Shown here: piece after piece, positions 48,546 to 63,132 of the stretch
Layout of the letters: each line of letters opens with the position of its first letter
Position numbering within the stretch: position 1 is the first letter of the stretch
NCBI GenBank assembly: GCA_036320915.1
Contig: JAXBDG010000007.1
Coordinates: 1,426,001-1,490,000, forward strand
DNA: 64,000 nucleotides
DNA from: Linnemannia elongata
Taxonomy: Eukaryota > Mortierellomycota > Mortierellomycetes > Mortierellales > Mortierellaceae
Direction: 5' to 3'
Made by a program: the position numbers and the translations under genes
The notes under the pieces: generated by a model
What the model was told of the DNA's origin: nothing
The model's input: the letters and a program-made list of their open reading frames with translations, nothing else
Databases searched by the model: none

Positions 48546-49768
48546 TGATGCTGCTGTGTGAGTATGAGACGTGAGTCGTAAGTGTGAGTTGTGAGTGAGT
48601 AGGTGTTTGTGTGTGAGGAAGCATATTGGGCAGCAAAATAATAACTGACCTTCCTGCAAAGCCGTCAGGTGACTGTCATGTCTTGAGCGCGTAGTTTTGG
48701 CTCATTTTTTTCAGGAACTATCAGTGCAGTCCATCGTGGTCTGATCGATACATTCTCCGCGCCTTCTTTCCCACGAAAGGATCGCCAAGTAGTAGATCCT
48801 TTATCTCACGCCAACAAAACGGTGGCATAGGAAGAGTAATAAAGGCACAACAATAATGGAGTGAAGCTAGAAATAATCAAATCAGAGGCCCCAGTTCCTC
48901 CCGTCATTTTGAATGTTTCGCATCATATCCGGAGAGAACGAACGACCCCTAAGAGAGTCGACACCAAAACGAAACGTTTAGGTTATTTTCCTTTTACCGT
49001 TCTTTCACTGGAAAAAAAACTGGCTCCTGAGACAAAATAATAAGCAAGAGAAAATATCCCGCTCTGTTTAGCTCTGGGTTGGAGTTTTTTGTTGACGTTG
49101 ACGTTCTCTGTAGATGCTTCCATGGGGCCGGGTTGTGTCTGAGACTGTCACCTTCTCACTTTGTTAAGTTCTTGCCGATTGTCTTCTTTCTCATCCCTCA
49201 AACCAAATAGCTTTTCTGCAGTACGAATAGGCCAGTATCCCCAAGAACAAGTCAAGGGAACTGTGAGAAAAAGTGCCAACAGGTGGAGTAAAACGAGGAC
49301 GTGAGAGAAACAGAGGCAAGAGTGCAAACCTTCCTACTAGTGGATCAACATGGCCATGTTGCCACTCACCCGCCTTTTGTCTAAGAGTAAGAGAGACGGT
49401 TAGGGCATCGCCTCTCATTTCACCCACTCTATTCCACTCCCCCGCCTTTCTTCGTCTCACTTCCTACAAGAATAAACTTAACTCACCCCTGATGGATCGA
49501 AATGGAGCTTTCCTTTTATTCTTTTGGGTTCCCGGGTTGTCTTTATTCTCCATCCCACCTTTTCCTGTTCTTTTTAGTGTTTATTCCTCTTAGGCCTTTT
49601 CTTCTTTGCTTCCCCTCTCTTTCATTGTTCCTTTTTCCTTTATTCCCGCTTTCCTCATTCACACTTTTCATATTCCACCACTTCATCTTATTGTTCTTCT
49701 CCCTCCTCTTTCACACAACTCACTTCTCCCAACCACAAGCAACTTCGACTTGCACCACCGACCATTTG
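48546..49768. promoter_or_regulatory. Divergent upstream region of DAD4 and the first tail-motif membrane protein
   Basis: About 1.2 kb. The right third (49500-49730) is strongly T/CT-rich on the plus strand and makes a long open frame of Phe/Leu/Ser in front of the membrane-protein gene. That frame is more likely a CT-box promoter than coding sequence. No separate gene was recognised. Confidence 0.5.
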
Positions 49769-51736
49769 ATGAGCCGAGTCAGCCACAACATCGAGCCCCT
49801 GTGCTACACCTCCGACGGAGTACACCTTTACGCTATCGCCCGAGGATACATCCTCAAGGACCACTACTCCAGACCCGACTTCTTCATAGTCCGCTCTAAC
49901 CCTCACCCGGCCACACTTGACGATCTCTCCTGGGATGTCGTCGAATCCTCGCCCGTCTATCCAGACACTGACATTCAACGGATCGTCTATCCTCACACGG
50001 CCCTCTGCGCATGGAACCCTACCTCGTCCTCTTTTGCTATGTTGGTGAATGGGTTGAGGTCCGGTTGTCATATTGATCGATTAGGCGTTTCTTTGTCGTC
50101 AGAGCTGTTGGCGTCGACTTTTTCGTCGGAAGAACCGCATGTTGGAGATTCTACCGCCCAAGGGCGCAGTTTGTTGTTGCCTCTCTCGAGCCATGCAGCT
50201 CATCAAGGTAATACTTCGGATATCTTGCAATATTCCAATTCTTGGGTGCAGGTCGATCTAGAGTCGAGCACCAGGGAGATCATGTTTACTTTCTATCCAA
50301 ATATGGATACCATCCGCGAGCCTCAAGTTCGGTGGTCAATGGTAAACACAGCAATTCTTGGCCTTTTAGTCGCATATTCGCCGGTCCCACATTTCTCTTC
50401 TACGGTTGCTTGTGCTTCTCTAACACACAAGACACCTTTTTTTGTCTTGCACACAGAACAAGTTCGGGACGAATGAGCCACCATCAACAGTCTACAGGCT
50501 ATTAGCAACCATGAACAACAACATCTACGCCCTTGGGTCATCCGACAATGGTTTGGTCATGTCCATATTTCCAGAGAACATCTCCTCCGTGGCACCTTAT
50601 GCGACACGACCCTTACCTTCGGCAATCACAACAATTCATACTCCAGGAGTTGGCTTGGACTGCGCGCTCGAGAGTGAACGGACAAGGATGACAGCCGACA
50701 AGGACGCCATCTACCTGACGTGCTACCCTTCCAGAAAGGTATGCATTGCCTCGGCTTAAGCATTTCGACCTTGAACCGACAAGACGTTGCTTAGGGACTC
50801 TCCAACTTGTATCTTGACGCGTCCCCATTTTCGTTTTTTTTTATATGACAGATCGGCATGGATATGGCCAGCTACAAAATATACAAGTTTGACGGGACAA
50901 AATTCCAACAACTACCCCCAATCCCTACAGAGATCATCTCGACGTACACATCCCTCAACACCCCTTTCCTCATCCCCGTCCCCAACAAAGATCCCACTTC
51001 TCCAGCCACCTGGGGAGTCATCTCACTCGGCGACGGAAAATCACAGCTCTATAACCTCACTGGAGGGATCATCCTCAACACTCAACCCAAGATCTTCCAA
51101 ACAAATCGCCCTTACACCCTGTTCCCAACCGCCGTCGAAGACCCGCAACACTCACCCATTACAAAATCAGCAACCTTCGGGATGCTCTTGGGTGTCGCAG
51201 CATTTGGATTACTGATGTCCATCTATGGGATGTTTGTGTACCGCCGCAACCGGCGTGCCGAAGCTTTGAGGGCCTTAGAGGGCGGAGTTAACAGACAGGC
51301 GCATGGAGAGGATGCGTGTGATAGTTTGCCGAGGTACACTCCACGTGCACATACTGCTGATCATTCCGGGTTCTTTGAGGGGATGTTTCATGGGCGGGCG
51401 ACAAGGCCTCCGAGCTACAAGACTACACTTTCGATCAACTTGTCACGTTCGGCGACTATGGCCACTATGTCGACGTCTCCTTTGACTTCACCGACTGAAC
51501 CTGCCAATGAATTGGAGCTGAATGAAATTTCCGCTACTGCGGCAGTCAATGAAGTCGTGACGCCTGAAAGGAGTGAAATCGTTTCGGCAGCTCCGGAGTC
51601 GACGTCAGCAACATTAACGACAATAGGCTATGCCTCAACGATATCAGCAGCAGCAGATTCAATTACAACCACGCCATTGGAACCATCTGAGCTCTCCACA
51701 ACTTCTACCAACACGGCCAGCGGCGGAGGCACATAG
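49769..51736 (+). CDS. Single-pass membrane protein with LPxY/PPxY tail, family member 1
   Basis: Exons 49769-50341, 50457-50738 and 50852-51736, both introns phase 0, give 579 residues. I do not recognise a named domain. The large N-terminal part (1-390) has repeated short hydrophobic strands and phrases such as SDGVHLYAIARG, LDDLSWDVV, NNNIYALGSSDNGLV and YKIYKFDGTKFQQL, which look like blades of a beta-propeller (inference). A membrane helix follows (about 394-416, FGMLLGVAAFGLLMSIYGMFVY), then a basic stop-transfer stretch (RRNRRAEALR). The Ser/Thr-rich tail carries SLPRY (about 444) and PPSY (471-474). PPxY binds WW domains of NEDD4/Rsp5 ligases. No N-terminal signal peptide is visible from this start, so an upstream exon may be missing. 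Exon layout and motif order match the gene at 54730-57020. Confidence 0.75.
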
Positions 51737-51908
51737 AACATGGTCCTTGAATAAAAAAAATATAAACAGAATGAGCTCGGTGGGGATCATAAGAAAAGAA
51801 TCCCTGCCTAAACACTGCACGTTCGTGTAAGAAAAAGGATAGACAAAAGAAAAAAATACTCCAGCGAGTCGTAGGGTTTGTTTCACGCGATTGTTACACT
51901 ATTCGTGA

Positions 51909-51948
<40 letters not shown>

Positions 51949-52572
51949 TCGTTCCCTATAGTATTGGTACCTTCGTACTCTCAATACATCTCCTGCGTGC
52001 GTAGGATTAGCATTTGCAGCAAGGGTAGATCTAGTAAAACCACCACGGAGTTGGGTACGCGGTCCTCAAATACTCAGCAGGGTTAACAAACAGCGACCAA
52101 CGGCCAGACAGCGATGATGATGACGAAAGAAAGCTACCCTTTACCTTTTTGCGAGTGTAGATGTCTCTTGCTTTCTATTTTTTTTACTGATAAAATTCTC
52201 TCGGACAAGCTATCTGTACGTCCGTCCGTCCGGTGTTCTCGTAGGCGCGCCAGAATCGAGGTGTTTTGCTACAGTACTTGTCAATTGTCGACTTTGACTC
52301 TAAGACTCGGGGGTGAAAAAGGTCTAGAACATGACGAAATCAACACCAGCACAAAACGAAAAGAAAAAGGGGGCGGCTGCCCAAAGAATGTTTGCATCTC
52401 CAAACAATGCTACGGTTTTACTACAGTAGGGCTGGTCATACGTGATCTGCGTCAAGTCATATAGTATCAGCAATCATCCCTTTCGCACACACTCACCTAT
52501 TGCCGATCCCCTCGAAAGACGATATCATGACTGTCGAGAGTATGCTTGGACAGGGCTGGTACCTCCAACATT
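51737..52572. other. Intergenic region with T36 run
   Basis: About 840 bp after member 1. It contains a T36 homopolymer at 51911-51946. From about 52440 on there may be scraps of the first two exons of the decayed family copy, too degraded to place. Confidence 0.45.
51911..51946. repeat. T36 homopolymer
   Basis: Thirty-six consecutive T on the plus strand, about 175 bp after the stop codon of the first membrane-protein gene. Confidence 0.95.
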
Positions 52573-53463
52573 AAGGGACCACGACTGCAACGTATCTGAA
52601 TGGTGTCTTTTCGCTCTGCCACCCTCAGGTACACGCCCCTCCTTGCTTTACCATCCAACGCGTTTAATGGGCAACTTCTTAACCATTACGCTTTCTTTCA
52701 CTTTCTTAAATTCACCACGTCAGAAACCAACAAAAACGATGCTGGATGCCTTCCGGATCTACACACTCAACGGGTGCGCATTCCGACACATCACTGCGCT
52801 CGCAATTTCAGCACTCACTCTATCGACTGACCATGACAAGGCACCGCACTATACCACTGCACCCACAGACTCATACCTTCCCCTGGAGGTCAGGGCCACA
52901 GGTCAAATGAGCCTACCTCTGTTTCGACTATGGCGCCCATGGCTACCGTTTAGACCTCATCAGTAACTCTACTTCCCTCAATACCACTGCCACCATTCAA
53001 ACAGATCTTGGTGCCTCCAAGACGTCCAAACTGGACTAGGATACAGAGTTTCAGGACGGACCGTCCAGCCCTCATTATACCTCGATCTGGACCTGGTTGA
53101 GCGATGCTTTGGGTCTACAGCCCATCTGCCTTATTACAGCATTCCTTGTTCGTCGACAGAAATCCAAAACGGCCTTCTACAATAGACACCATCGTCGTTG
53201 TCCCTCCCCAACGCCGAGCTGCTGATACTGTTGGTGTCGCACGTACCCAGTACGGAGACGATGCCGATGATGCCCTTCCTCCGCACACTCTGCGCGCACC
53301 ATCGCCACCACCGACGTCAAACAACGCGAGGAACAGCCTTTATAGCTGCAGCTGTTTCAGAGGACGAGATGGCTACTTTGAGCCATCCTGCTTCCTTGTT
53401 GTAATCGTCGTCTTTGCACTCGTTCTTGTCGTGAGATTTGCCACTGCCTGGATGTCATGCTAG
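52573..53463 (+). pseudogene. Decayed third copy of the LPxY/PPxY membrane-protein family
   Basis: Pieces of the family appear in the correct order but in changing frames. YLNGVFSLCHPQ at about 52585-52625 parallels the end of exon 2 (YNSQLFVLCYPKIE in member 2) and is followed by a GT donor. DAFRIYTLNGCAFRHI at about 52740-52790 parallels LQLFLFNGTIFQKI. FDYGAHGYRLDLISNS (about 52920) parallels the GGYLIDLTG region. A hydrophobic stretch with LVRRQKSK (about 53085-53170) stands for the membrane helix. VARTQYGDDADDALPPHTLRAPS (about 53235-53305; 20 of these residues are aligned) matches TRTQYGDDASDALPLYTLRAPS of member 2. Frame changes and stops separate the blocks, and the LPxY tyrosine is replaced by His. 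The copy cannot produce the full protein. Confidence 0.75.
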
Positions 53464-54729
53464 CGGCTTGATCTCGTGGAGTTTACCTTATCCTTTGTTG
53501 GACGTGTGTAAATAAATAAAAGAAAAGCAAACAAACTGAATGGGTTTCGGGTGTATGTAATCACACACTGTTGTCGGAGTGTGGTGGTGGTTGGAGGCAG
53601 CTGCACTATTCATAAAAGAACTTTTTCACATGCCCCTTTCATTACCCGGTAACGTTTGCTTGTTCCTTTCGAAAATTGAAATTACCACCTAATGCACCGC
53701 ACGCTTGGAGTGGTGCATGTATTACTATGGCTCCTTGCGGGTGCACGTTCATTTTTTTGCTTCCCAAGGTATCTCTTTCTTCATTTGTTCAGCAGGATGT
53801 CCCTGAACAAAACACCAGCAAGGACGTGGAGGAGTGAACGAGCGGGACGATGAAATCGAGAACAACATAACAAGAGTAAGTCTTGGTCTCGAAAAAGGTA
53901 CCCGTGTACACGTACTGACATCGCGCGCCCACTCTCACCCCCAACTCTTGCATTAAGAGCGGACCTCGCACTTAAAGTGAGTACAAGCGAGAGCGTGGGT
54001 TTTGTTGTTTGTGTTTTTGTGTCGTGACGCCTGTTACAAAAAGGATCTGATAACTCTTTTTTCTTCTTGAGCTGAGAACGAATGGAAGGGTGTCTGTGGG
54101 TCTGAGAATGAATAAGGGGAATGGGGTCTGTAATGGGTGAAAGAGAAAGAAGGACTCACGCGCATCGGGTTAGCTGAACAGAACTGGGCTCAGGTACCAA
54201 CCAACCGACAACAAACTAGACACCAAGGCAGAAGGAAAGAAAAAACAGAAGACGAAAAGGCAGGCTTGACGCCCAACCGACAGCTGATGTGCGTTGTTCC
54301 TTTTGTTGTTGTTTGTTCAACATACGGAACACTTCCACATTGAATCTCTTTCACCTCCTTCACTTCTTCTCTCTTTTCTCTTTCACCTCTTTCTTCCTGT
54401 CCCTCTCCCTCTTCCTCACTTTTCTTTTTCAGGCTTAGTCATTCTCCTCCCATCCTCCTTCTTCCTCCCTCTCTCATACTCAAACTCAAACTTTCCTCCT
54501 TTCACTCCAAACTCACCTCATATCCTTCCATCTCACCCACACACACCCTACTTCATAATATCTCCACTTACCCGTTCCTACCCGCTCCTGTTGCCTCTCT
54601 CTTTCTCATCCATTTTCAACGGCAAAGCACCCCCATTCCTCTTCCTTCCATTCTCCACCCTTCTCCTCCTCCCCCCCCCCCCCCCCCCTCTCTCCTTTCT
54701 CCTCTACCCATTCACAAATCCAGGAAACA
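53464..54729. promoter_or_regulatory. Upstream region of membrane-protein member 2
   Basis: About 1.27 kb. The right part (54340-54720) is almost pure pyrimidine on the plus strand and includes a C18 run at 54671-54688, ending about 40 bp before the start codon. The stretch ends with TCCAG directly before GAAACAATGG. This could be an acceptor, so an unrecognised upstream exon carrying a signal peptide is possible. No other gene was seen. Confidence 0.45.
54671..54688. repeat. C18 homopolymer in a promoter
   Basis: Eighteen consecutive C within the pyrimidine-rich stretch in front of the gene starting at 54730. Confidence 0.95.
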
Positions 54730-57020
54730 ATGGACGGAATATTCCCAGTGTGTTATACAACAAACGGCGGCTATATCTACACGGCCGCCTACGATACCCG
54801 CCATAACCGCGCCCAAGCGCGAGTGATCGTCGCCCAATCAAAATACTACCCAACCTCTCTCAACAACCTGACCTGGGACGCCATCGGTGAAGTGCCTCAA
54901 GACTTCATGCGCGCCTCCATGATTAACGACTATACCTACAACTGTGCCTGGAACAATGATACTGCAACGTTTGCACTTCTCGGTCAGACTCTTGAGACAC
55001 CTTGGATGAAGAATACGACGAGTCGGTTTGGAATCGAGTTCTCGACGGCTTTTAGTGGTGGGGTGGTTTCTCCACCGACAAGGAAGAAGCCGTTGCCGTA
55101 TGTGGAGTTTGTGACGGATGCGTATAGGCCTGTGGATACGATTATAGAAGGGAGGAGTGTTTTGGTGTCTGTGGAAGGGGTTGAAGGGGCGGTTGTGAAG
55201 GGGGATGGTGTGGGGAGTGGGAAGGTTTGGGGTGGCGGGAGATGGGTTCATGCGCAGTTTAATGAGACAAGTAGTGAGTTGTTGTTGAGGACTTTTCGGT
55301 ATGATCAGACTTTTTATGAGGCGCCACAAGTTGCTTGGAATATGGTAAGTTACAAGGACAGGGGCCAAGGACTACCAAGCAAAAAAAAAAAAAAGTTCAA
55401 TCTGATAACGAGGAGAGACAAGACTTGGACTGTTTTGATTTTTGATTTTTTTTTTTTTCCTCACAGAAAAAGATTAGATCCAATCAACTCACTCGCCAAA
55501 CATTCAACACTTTCAAATTCATATGTCTTTCTAACTCGAATGTGTGCTCATAATATTATCTACATCTACAGGACACTTATGGCCCATTCGTGCCAGGGAT
55601 AACAGGACCCAAGCCCGGAACAAGGAATTACCGCCTCCTCGCGCACTCAAACTCCAAACTCTACATGGTCGGATCTTCCGTTGCCGATGGAACTCTCCTC
55701 GTCACAACTCTGCCCCTCAACCCCAAGACCCTTGGCACAAAGCCTCTTACCATTGCCCAACCTGATCGGTACATGGCTCCCACTTTCGAATCGGATCTTG
55801 GAAAGGACTGTGACCTTGACCATCATTGGTCTACTGCGAGTGCTTATAACAGTCAGCTCTTTGTCCTCTGCTATCCCAAGATCGAGGTACGTGTCATTTT
55901 TTTTTCCCTACTCGTTAAACCTTACTCGTTTGGGTCCATACTTGAATCGCTTTCATGTCATTGAAAGAGCTATTTATTTACATCCTTATTTTTGATCCCC
56001 TTTCCTTCTTTCCAACAGGCAGAAAAGAACACAGAACTGCAACTGTTCTTATTCAACGGCACAATTTTCCAAAAGATCGCATCCATCACAACCCCATTCC
56101 TAACCTTAAATTCACCCAAAAACCACGGGCCCAGCATCGTCCCCATCCCCTTCAACCCCACCACAGACACCAAAGCTTCCACCTGGTTCTACCTCTCTGT
56201 CAATTTCGGACGCGGAGGCTATCTTATCGACCTTACGGGCGTCACCACCGGCGGTGGGATCGGCGGAACTATTATTATTGACGGAAGGTCAATCTCCCAA
56301 CCTTTTGTACTCGACTCTGAGAATTCCTATCTTCCTAACGATGTCTACAAGGACGGCACCTCCAACGTGGGTCGTCTCCAGATCCCAATCGCGGCCTGGA
56401 TAGGCGGATTCTTTGGTCTTTTACTCCTCATCCTCTTCGCAGTCTGGATGGTGCACAGACACAGGGTCCGCACAAAGGAAGCCCGACGCCGAGAAATGAT
56501 CGCCAACGGGATGGATCCGGACATGAACCCCGAGACGGCAGGAGGCGTGACACGGACTCAGTATGGTGATGATGCTTCGGATGCGTTGCCGTTGTATACT
56601 TTGCGCGCACCCTCGGTTCCCTTTATGGTTCAGCAGCCAACTGATCACTCTGCACCTACTATCACGGCTGTGGGGGCCGCGATCGCCACGGCCACTGTTG
56701 CTGCGACTGCTTCTGCTGGCGCAGCGGTAGCAGCGACGCCTATACCAGTGATGCCAGAACCGTCCGAATTGCCTCCAGGTTACTCGCCTGATCCTTCCCG
56801 GCCCGGGAACGGGCAGCAGGAAGATACTCGTTCTGTCTGCATCGATAGCGAAACCAATTCTGTCAACACCCCAGCCGCCGATACTGCCGCCTTGACTACT
56901 GGCGCATCAACCGCCCAAGAGGCCACAGATGTCCCAGCTGTCGTCGAAAATGAGACCATCGCGACAACACCACCGCACCCATCGACCACCGCTACAGGTG
57001 ACAACAAAACCAACCTTTAA
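54730..57020 (+). CDS. Single-pass membrane protein with LPxY/PPxY tail, family member 2
   Basis: Exons 54730-55344, 55572-55886 and 56019-57020, both introns phase 0, give 643 residues. It is a paralogue of the gene at 49769-51736: YTTNGGYIYTAAYD and LNNLTWDAIGEVP match its exon 1, exon 1 ends at an equivalent WNM (WSM), and LFVLCYPKIE and LQLFLFNGTIFQKI match its later exons. The large domain may be a beta-propeller (inference). The membrane helix is about residues 432-456 (IPIAAWIGGFFGLLLLILFAVWMV), followed by a very basic HRHRVRTKEARRR stretch. The cytosolic tail holds ALPLY (about 499-503), an Ala/Thr-rich stretch, and LPPGY (about 561-565), a PPxY motif. The tail end is Thr-rich and disordered. 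Function unknown; recruitment of a NEDD4/Rsp5 ligase is an inference. As in member 1, no signal peptide is visible. Confidence 0.77.
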
Positions 57021-57609
57021 CTCTTTCACCTACTCCATTTCTACACCATATCATTTCTACACCATTCCACGTTCAAGCATCGATCCATGCATAGAGTAAT
57101 ATTAAAAAGTATAGATGTATTTTTGTGGGATGAAATGCTTAAAGATGCAATAATGGGTGGGTCTATCGTTTTCCGGTTTCCTTTAAGGATTGCGCGGGTC
57201 TGGAAGGGAGATGCAAATAAAAAAGAAACAAAAGAAAAATAATACAAAAGGAATTCACACACACAAAAAGAGTAGAGAGAGGGGTAGAAATCTATGGAAT
57301 GCAAAGACAAAGAAAAAAAACGCTAAAAATACAGGAGAGTAAGAAGGAAAGAAGGTAATAACCTTCCCTTTTCCAAATGCTGTGCGGGTAGAACATCGGT
57401 ACCATGGGGCCCCAAGAGTTAGGCTTCAAATGAGGGAAGAGAAAAATGAAAAATGGGGTATAAGTACAAATGTAACAAGTGCCAGCATCCTGCATCCGTA
57501 ACGTAGGGAAATAATAAGGTGGTCAAAGAAAAAAAAAGAAAAAAAAATGTATCGTCGAGAAGTTCAGACACAAATCCTGCGTGAGGAGGAAGAGGCTTTG
57601 GTTCTTGGT
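57021..57609. terminator. Convergent 3' region of membrane-protein member 2 and the DED1 gene
   Basis: About 590 bp between two convergent stop codons, AT-rich, with many A runs. AATATTAAAAAG at about 57100 may serve plus-strand 3' end formation. No exon was seen. Confidence 0.4.
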
Positions 57610-60145
<2,536 letters not shown>

Positions 60146-61576
60146 TGATGTGTATAAAAAAAGGGAGAGGGTGAAAGAAGGGTAAAGATCTTTTTTCCTT
60201 GGCCGTCGTCCTTTTGTCTGTTCTCAAACTTTTTTTTTTTTGCCTACTTCTGGACATTAAGCAAACTGCGGGTCATATATCACCTGACACAAAATACGCG
60301 ATGACTAATCCTGCAACGACGTAAGCATCCCGGTGAGACATTGGTCAGACATGCAAGAGAAAGAAAAGGAGGCAGTAGCAAGGCTGAAGCACTGGCTTGG
60401 CGATATTGCTGTCGATCGACAAAGGCGGGATGTGTGTGGTTTTTGGGGGATCGTGGAGGAAGAAAGGAGGCATGGCATACACAGTGTGTGTGTGAACAGT
60501 TAGAGCATACAGCACACACATATCCATCCCCCTTATGTGTAATGACAAACAAACGCCGACTCACGCTCGCATATGCTTCCCATTTTTTTTTAAAAGATAC
60601 ACAGGTGGGTACTTGGGTTTGTTTCTCTATGTTAGGTTGTTAGGTTGTTAGGTTGTGTTGGCAAAAGATAATTGCTCTGTTCAACTTCAACCCTATGCTC
60701 GCTTTCTTTTCATAACACTCTATGAATTAGACCTTGGTGCTACCTACTTCCTTACTGTACAATGAGCCATCTGAGCACCCCTCCGTCGGTCTTTCTATCC
60801 TCCATAATATAAATGCAATTGAATTATGCCTGAGGCCGGGTAGTAATGTAAATAGACAGAGCAGGGTCGAAGAAGGAGAGAGAGGGTTAAAAAAAGAGAT
60901 TGAAAGAGGAGTAAAATAGCATTGGTGTCTGTTGTCTTTGTCAGTTTGAAATATGAATTGTGCATGTGTGTGAGTAAGAAGGAGTAAGTGAGTAACAGAG
61001 AGTAAGAGGATAGGATGTGCCACCCAACCATGCCAACGTGTAATATTACCCTGCCCTCCCCCACCAACCCACCAACCCACCAATCCACCAATGCTCAACC
61101 AGTCTCTCAGGCACACGCCCCATGGTTTTTTTTTATTTTTTTTTATTTTTTATTTTCATATCGTTTATGTCTTTGCCTTTCTACCGTTTGCACGCTCTTT
61201 TCACTTTCCTTTCCTTTTCAACTCTATCTCTCTTTTCTTCTTCTCGACCCTTTTCTCCCTCTTCTCTTTCTTCCTATTCTTCCTCAACATTGAACTCTTA
61301 CCCGCCCTTTTAACCTTTTCTTCTTCTTCACCCTCTCGTTTTTTTTCCCTTTTCTCTCTATCTTACTCGCCCACCTCACACCCCACTCGACCACTCTCTT
61401 CCATTCACACGGCACTTTGCCCATGCCTCGACCTTGCTCATTCCCTTCCCACTAACACCACCACCCATAACCTTCCCGCTCTCTCGTCCTCTCTTCCCGT
61501 TCTCTTCACTTTTTTTCTTACAATTCCTACTTTGCATACACCATTTTTTAAACTCGACAACGACCCAAGTGTCTTT
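60146..61576. promoter_or_regulatory. Divergent upstream region of DED1 and the coiled-coil gene
   Basis: About 1.4 kb. It contains three tandem TTAGGTTG units (60632-60655), repeated CCACCAACC units (about 61053-61092) and a strongly pyrimidine-rich block (61120-61560) before the putative first exon of the plus-strand gene. No other exon was recognised. Confidence 0.45.
60632..60655. repeat. Three tandem copies of TTAGGTTG
   Basis: Exactly three 8-bp units on the plus strand. The unit resembles but does not equal the fungal telomere repeat TTAGGG, and three copies are too few to call an interstitial telomere. Confidence 0.9.
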
Positions 61577-63077
61577 ATGTTAACTGAGAAGAATATGTTG
61601 ACAACCCCGGCGCGTCCAACCTCCCTCAGTCGAAACCAATCCTTCGAGGTAACGATAACTTCCGTCAAAGGAGAGCATATTAGCAAAGTGACCAACAGGG
61701 CCGCATACAACACCGTCAAAGGACACAGGAGGCAATGGAACACCAAGGAGCAGAAAGGTCCTACAGGACAAAATAGAGCGAGGAAAGACAATGGACAGGA
61801 CCTACACAGAGAAGGACATGTCAGGATAGGGAATAGGCATCCTTCAGAAAGTAATAGATGGAGGTGAGCAAGGACGACAAGAGAAAAAAAAGATGCGTTT
61901 GGTCGAGCAAAAGAGCGTTCATTTGTCGTTTGCTCAACAGTGAGAGGATGACCATTACCACCACCCCCCACAGATATAACAGTATGAGCAAGCATGCATG
62001 CCTTGTCGTTTGCTTTTCTTGGATCAATTGTCCTTCTTGTATTGGATATTTTGTTTTTTTCTTTGTCTGTCTGGGCCCTCCCGCCCTGCCTCTATTTTTC
62101 TTTGTGCGTTTCCATATCCACCCCGGCTAGCCCCCATATGTATCGCTACCACAAAGGATGGCGGCTTCTTTGAAAGGGTATGCATGGGGTCTTGTCCAGG
62201 GGCAGGACAGGAGAGCTAGGATTACCATCCTTGGACCTGATAATAGAAGATAGCACGGACGCAAAAAAAAATGGCGACTCGGGATAGACATATGTCTGCA
62301 TATATATTATGCCATGCCATGCCTTGCTATTCATCTTATCCAAGCAACAGCAGCAGCAACATCACTATCCATAGCAACTACCTCGACTACAGCTGCAACA
62401 GAAAACTACCCCAATACTCGCCTTTGTACTGTACTTCACACAGAGACCATCTCACTCCTTCGGCAACTTCCTTCCTGGTCCTTGCTTTCGGTCAAAAGGC
62501 AGGAACGAGTCCGTGTGACGAGGCCCATGTCCCCTTCACCCCCCTTCTTTTTTTCGCTCTTTCCACCACACCCTCACTCTTCTCTCCCCTATTCTCGTTT
62601 TTCGTGCTTCACACTGGTGTTTACGCTTGGGTCTGTTCGCACGAGGGAGCACAAAGGAATGGGATGGATCATCCATCCCCGCCCTTCCTTCTCGTCCCAT
62701 CGTCACAAGAAAAACGAGGACCCACCGACCCTCGAATGAGACTAACATGGCCCCTATCTCCTTCTTCTCTTGCAAAACACACATCCCATATTCACCACCA
62801 CTTCTCTTCCTTCCCCTTTTTTTCTTTCTTCCGAACTGACAGAGTCCTCCGTGCCCACCTTACAACCAAGAAGACATCCTGGGTAGGTGGTTTATTCATT
62901 TGAACTTTTTGCCCTCCCATGTGTCAATAGCATACCAGCAACCCGAAGGAGAAAAAAAAAATACATGTCCAGTGTTACTTTTCCCGCGGATCGTTCCCAT
63001 CCTAACATTAGAACATCTTGTGTCCTTTTGGTTTTTTGTACAACCCTCCATCCAAAACACTACTATCCCGACCAAAC

Positions 63078-63132
<55 letters not shown>

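Noticed and set aside
60632..60655. TTAGGTTG triplet as an interstitial telomere
   Set aside because: Only three units, and the unit differs from TTAGGG; chance or slippage is enough to explain it.
61091..61576. Hydrophobic Phe/Ser/Leu frame upstream of the coiled-coil gene
   Set aside because: Translation of a CT-rich promoter block; open only because pyrimidine-rich DNA lacks stop codons.
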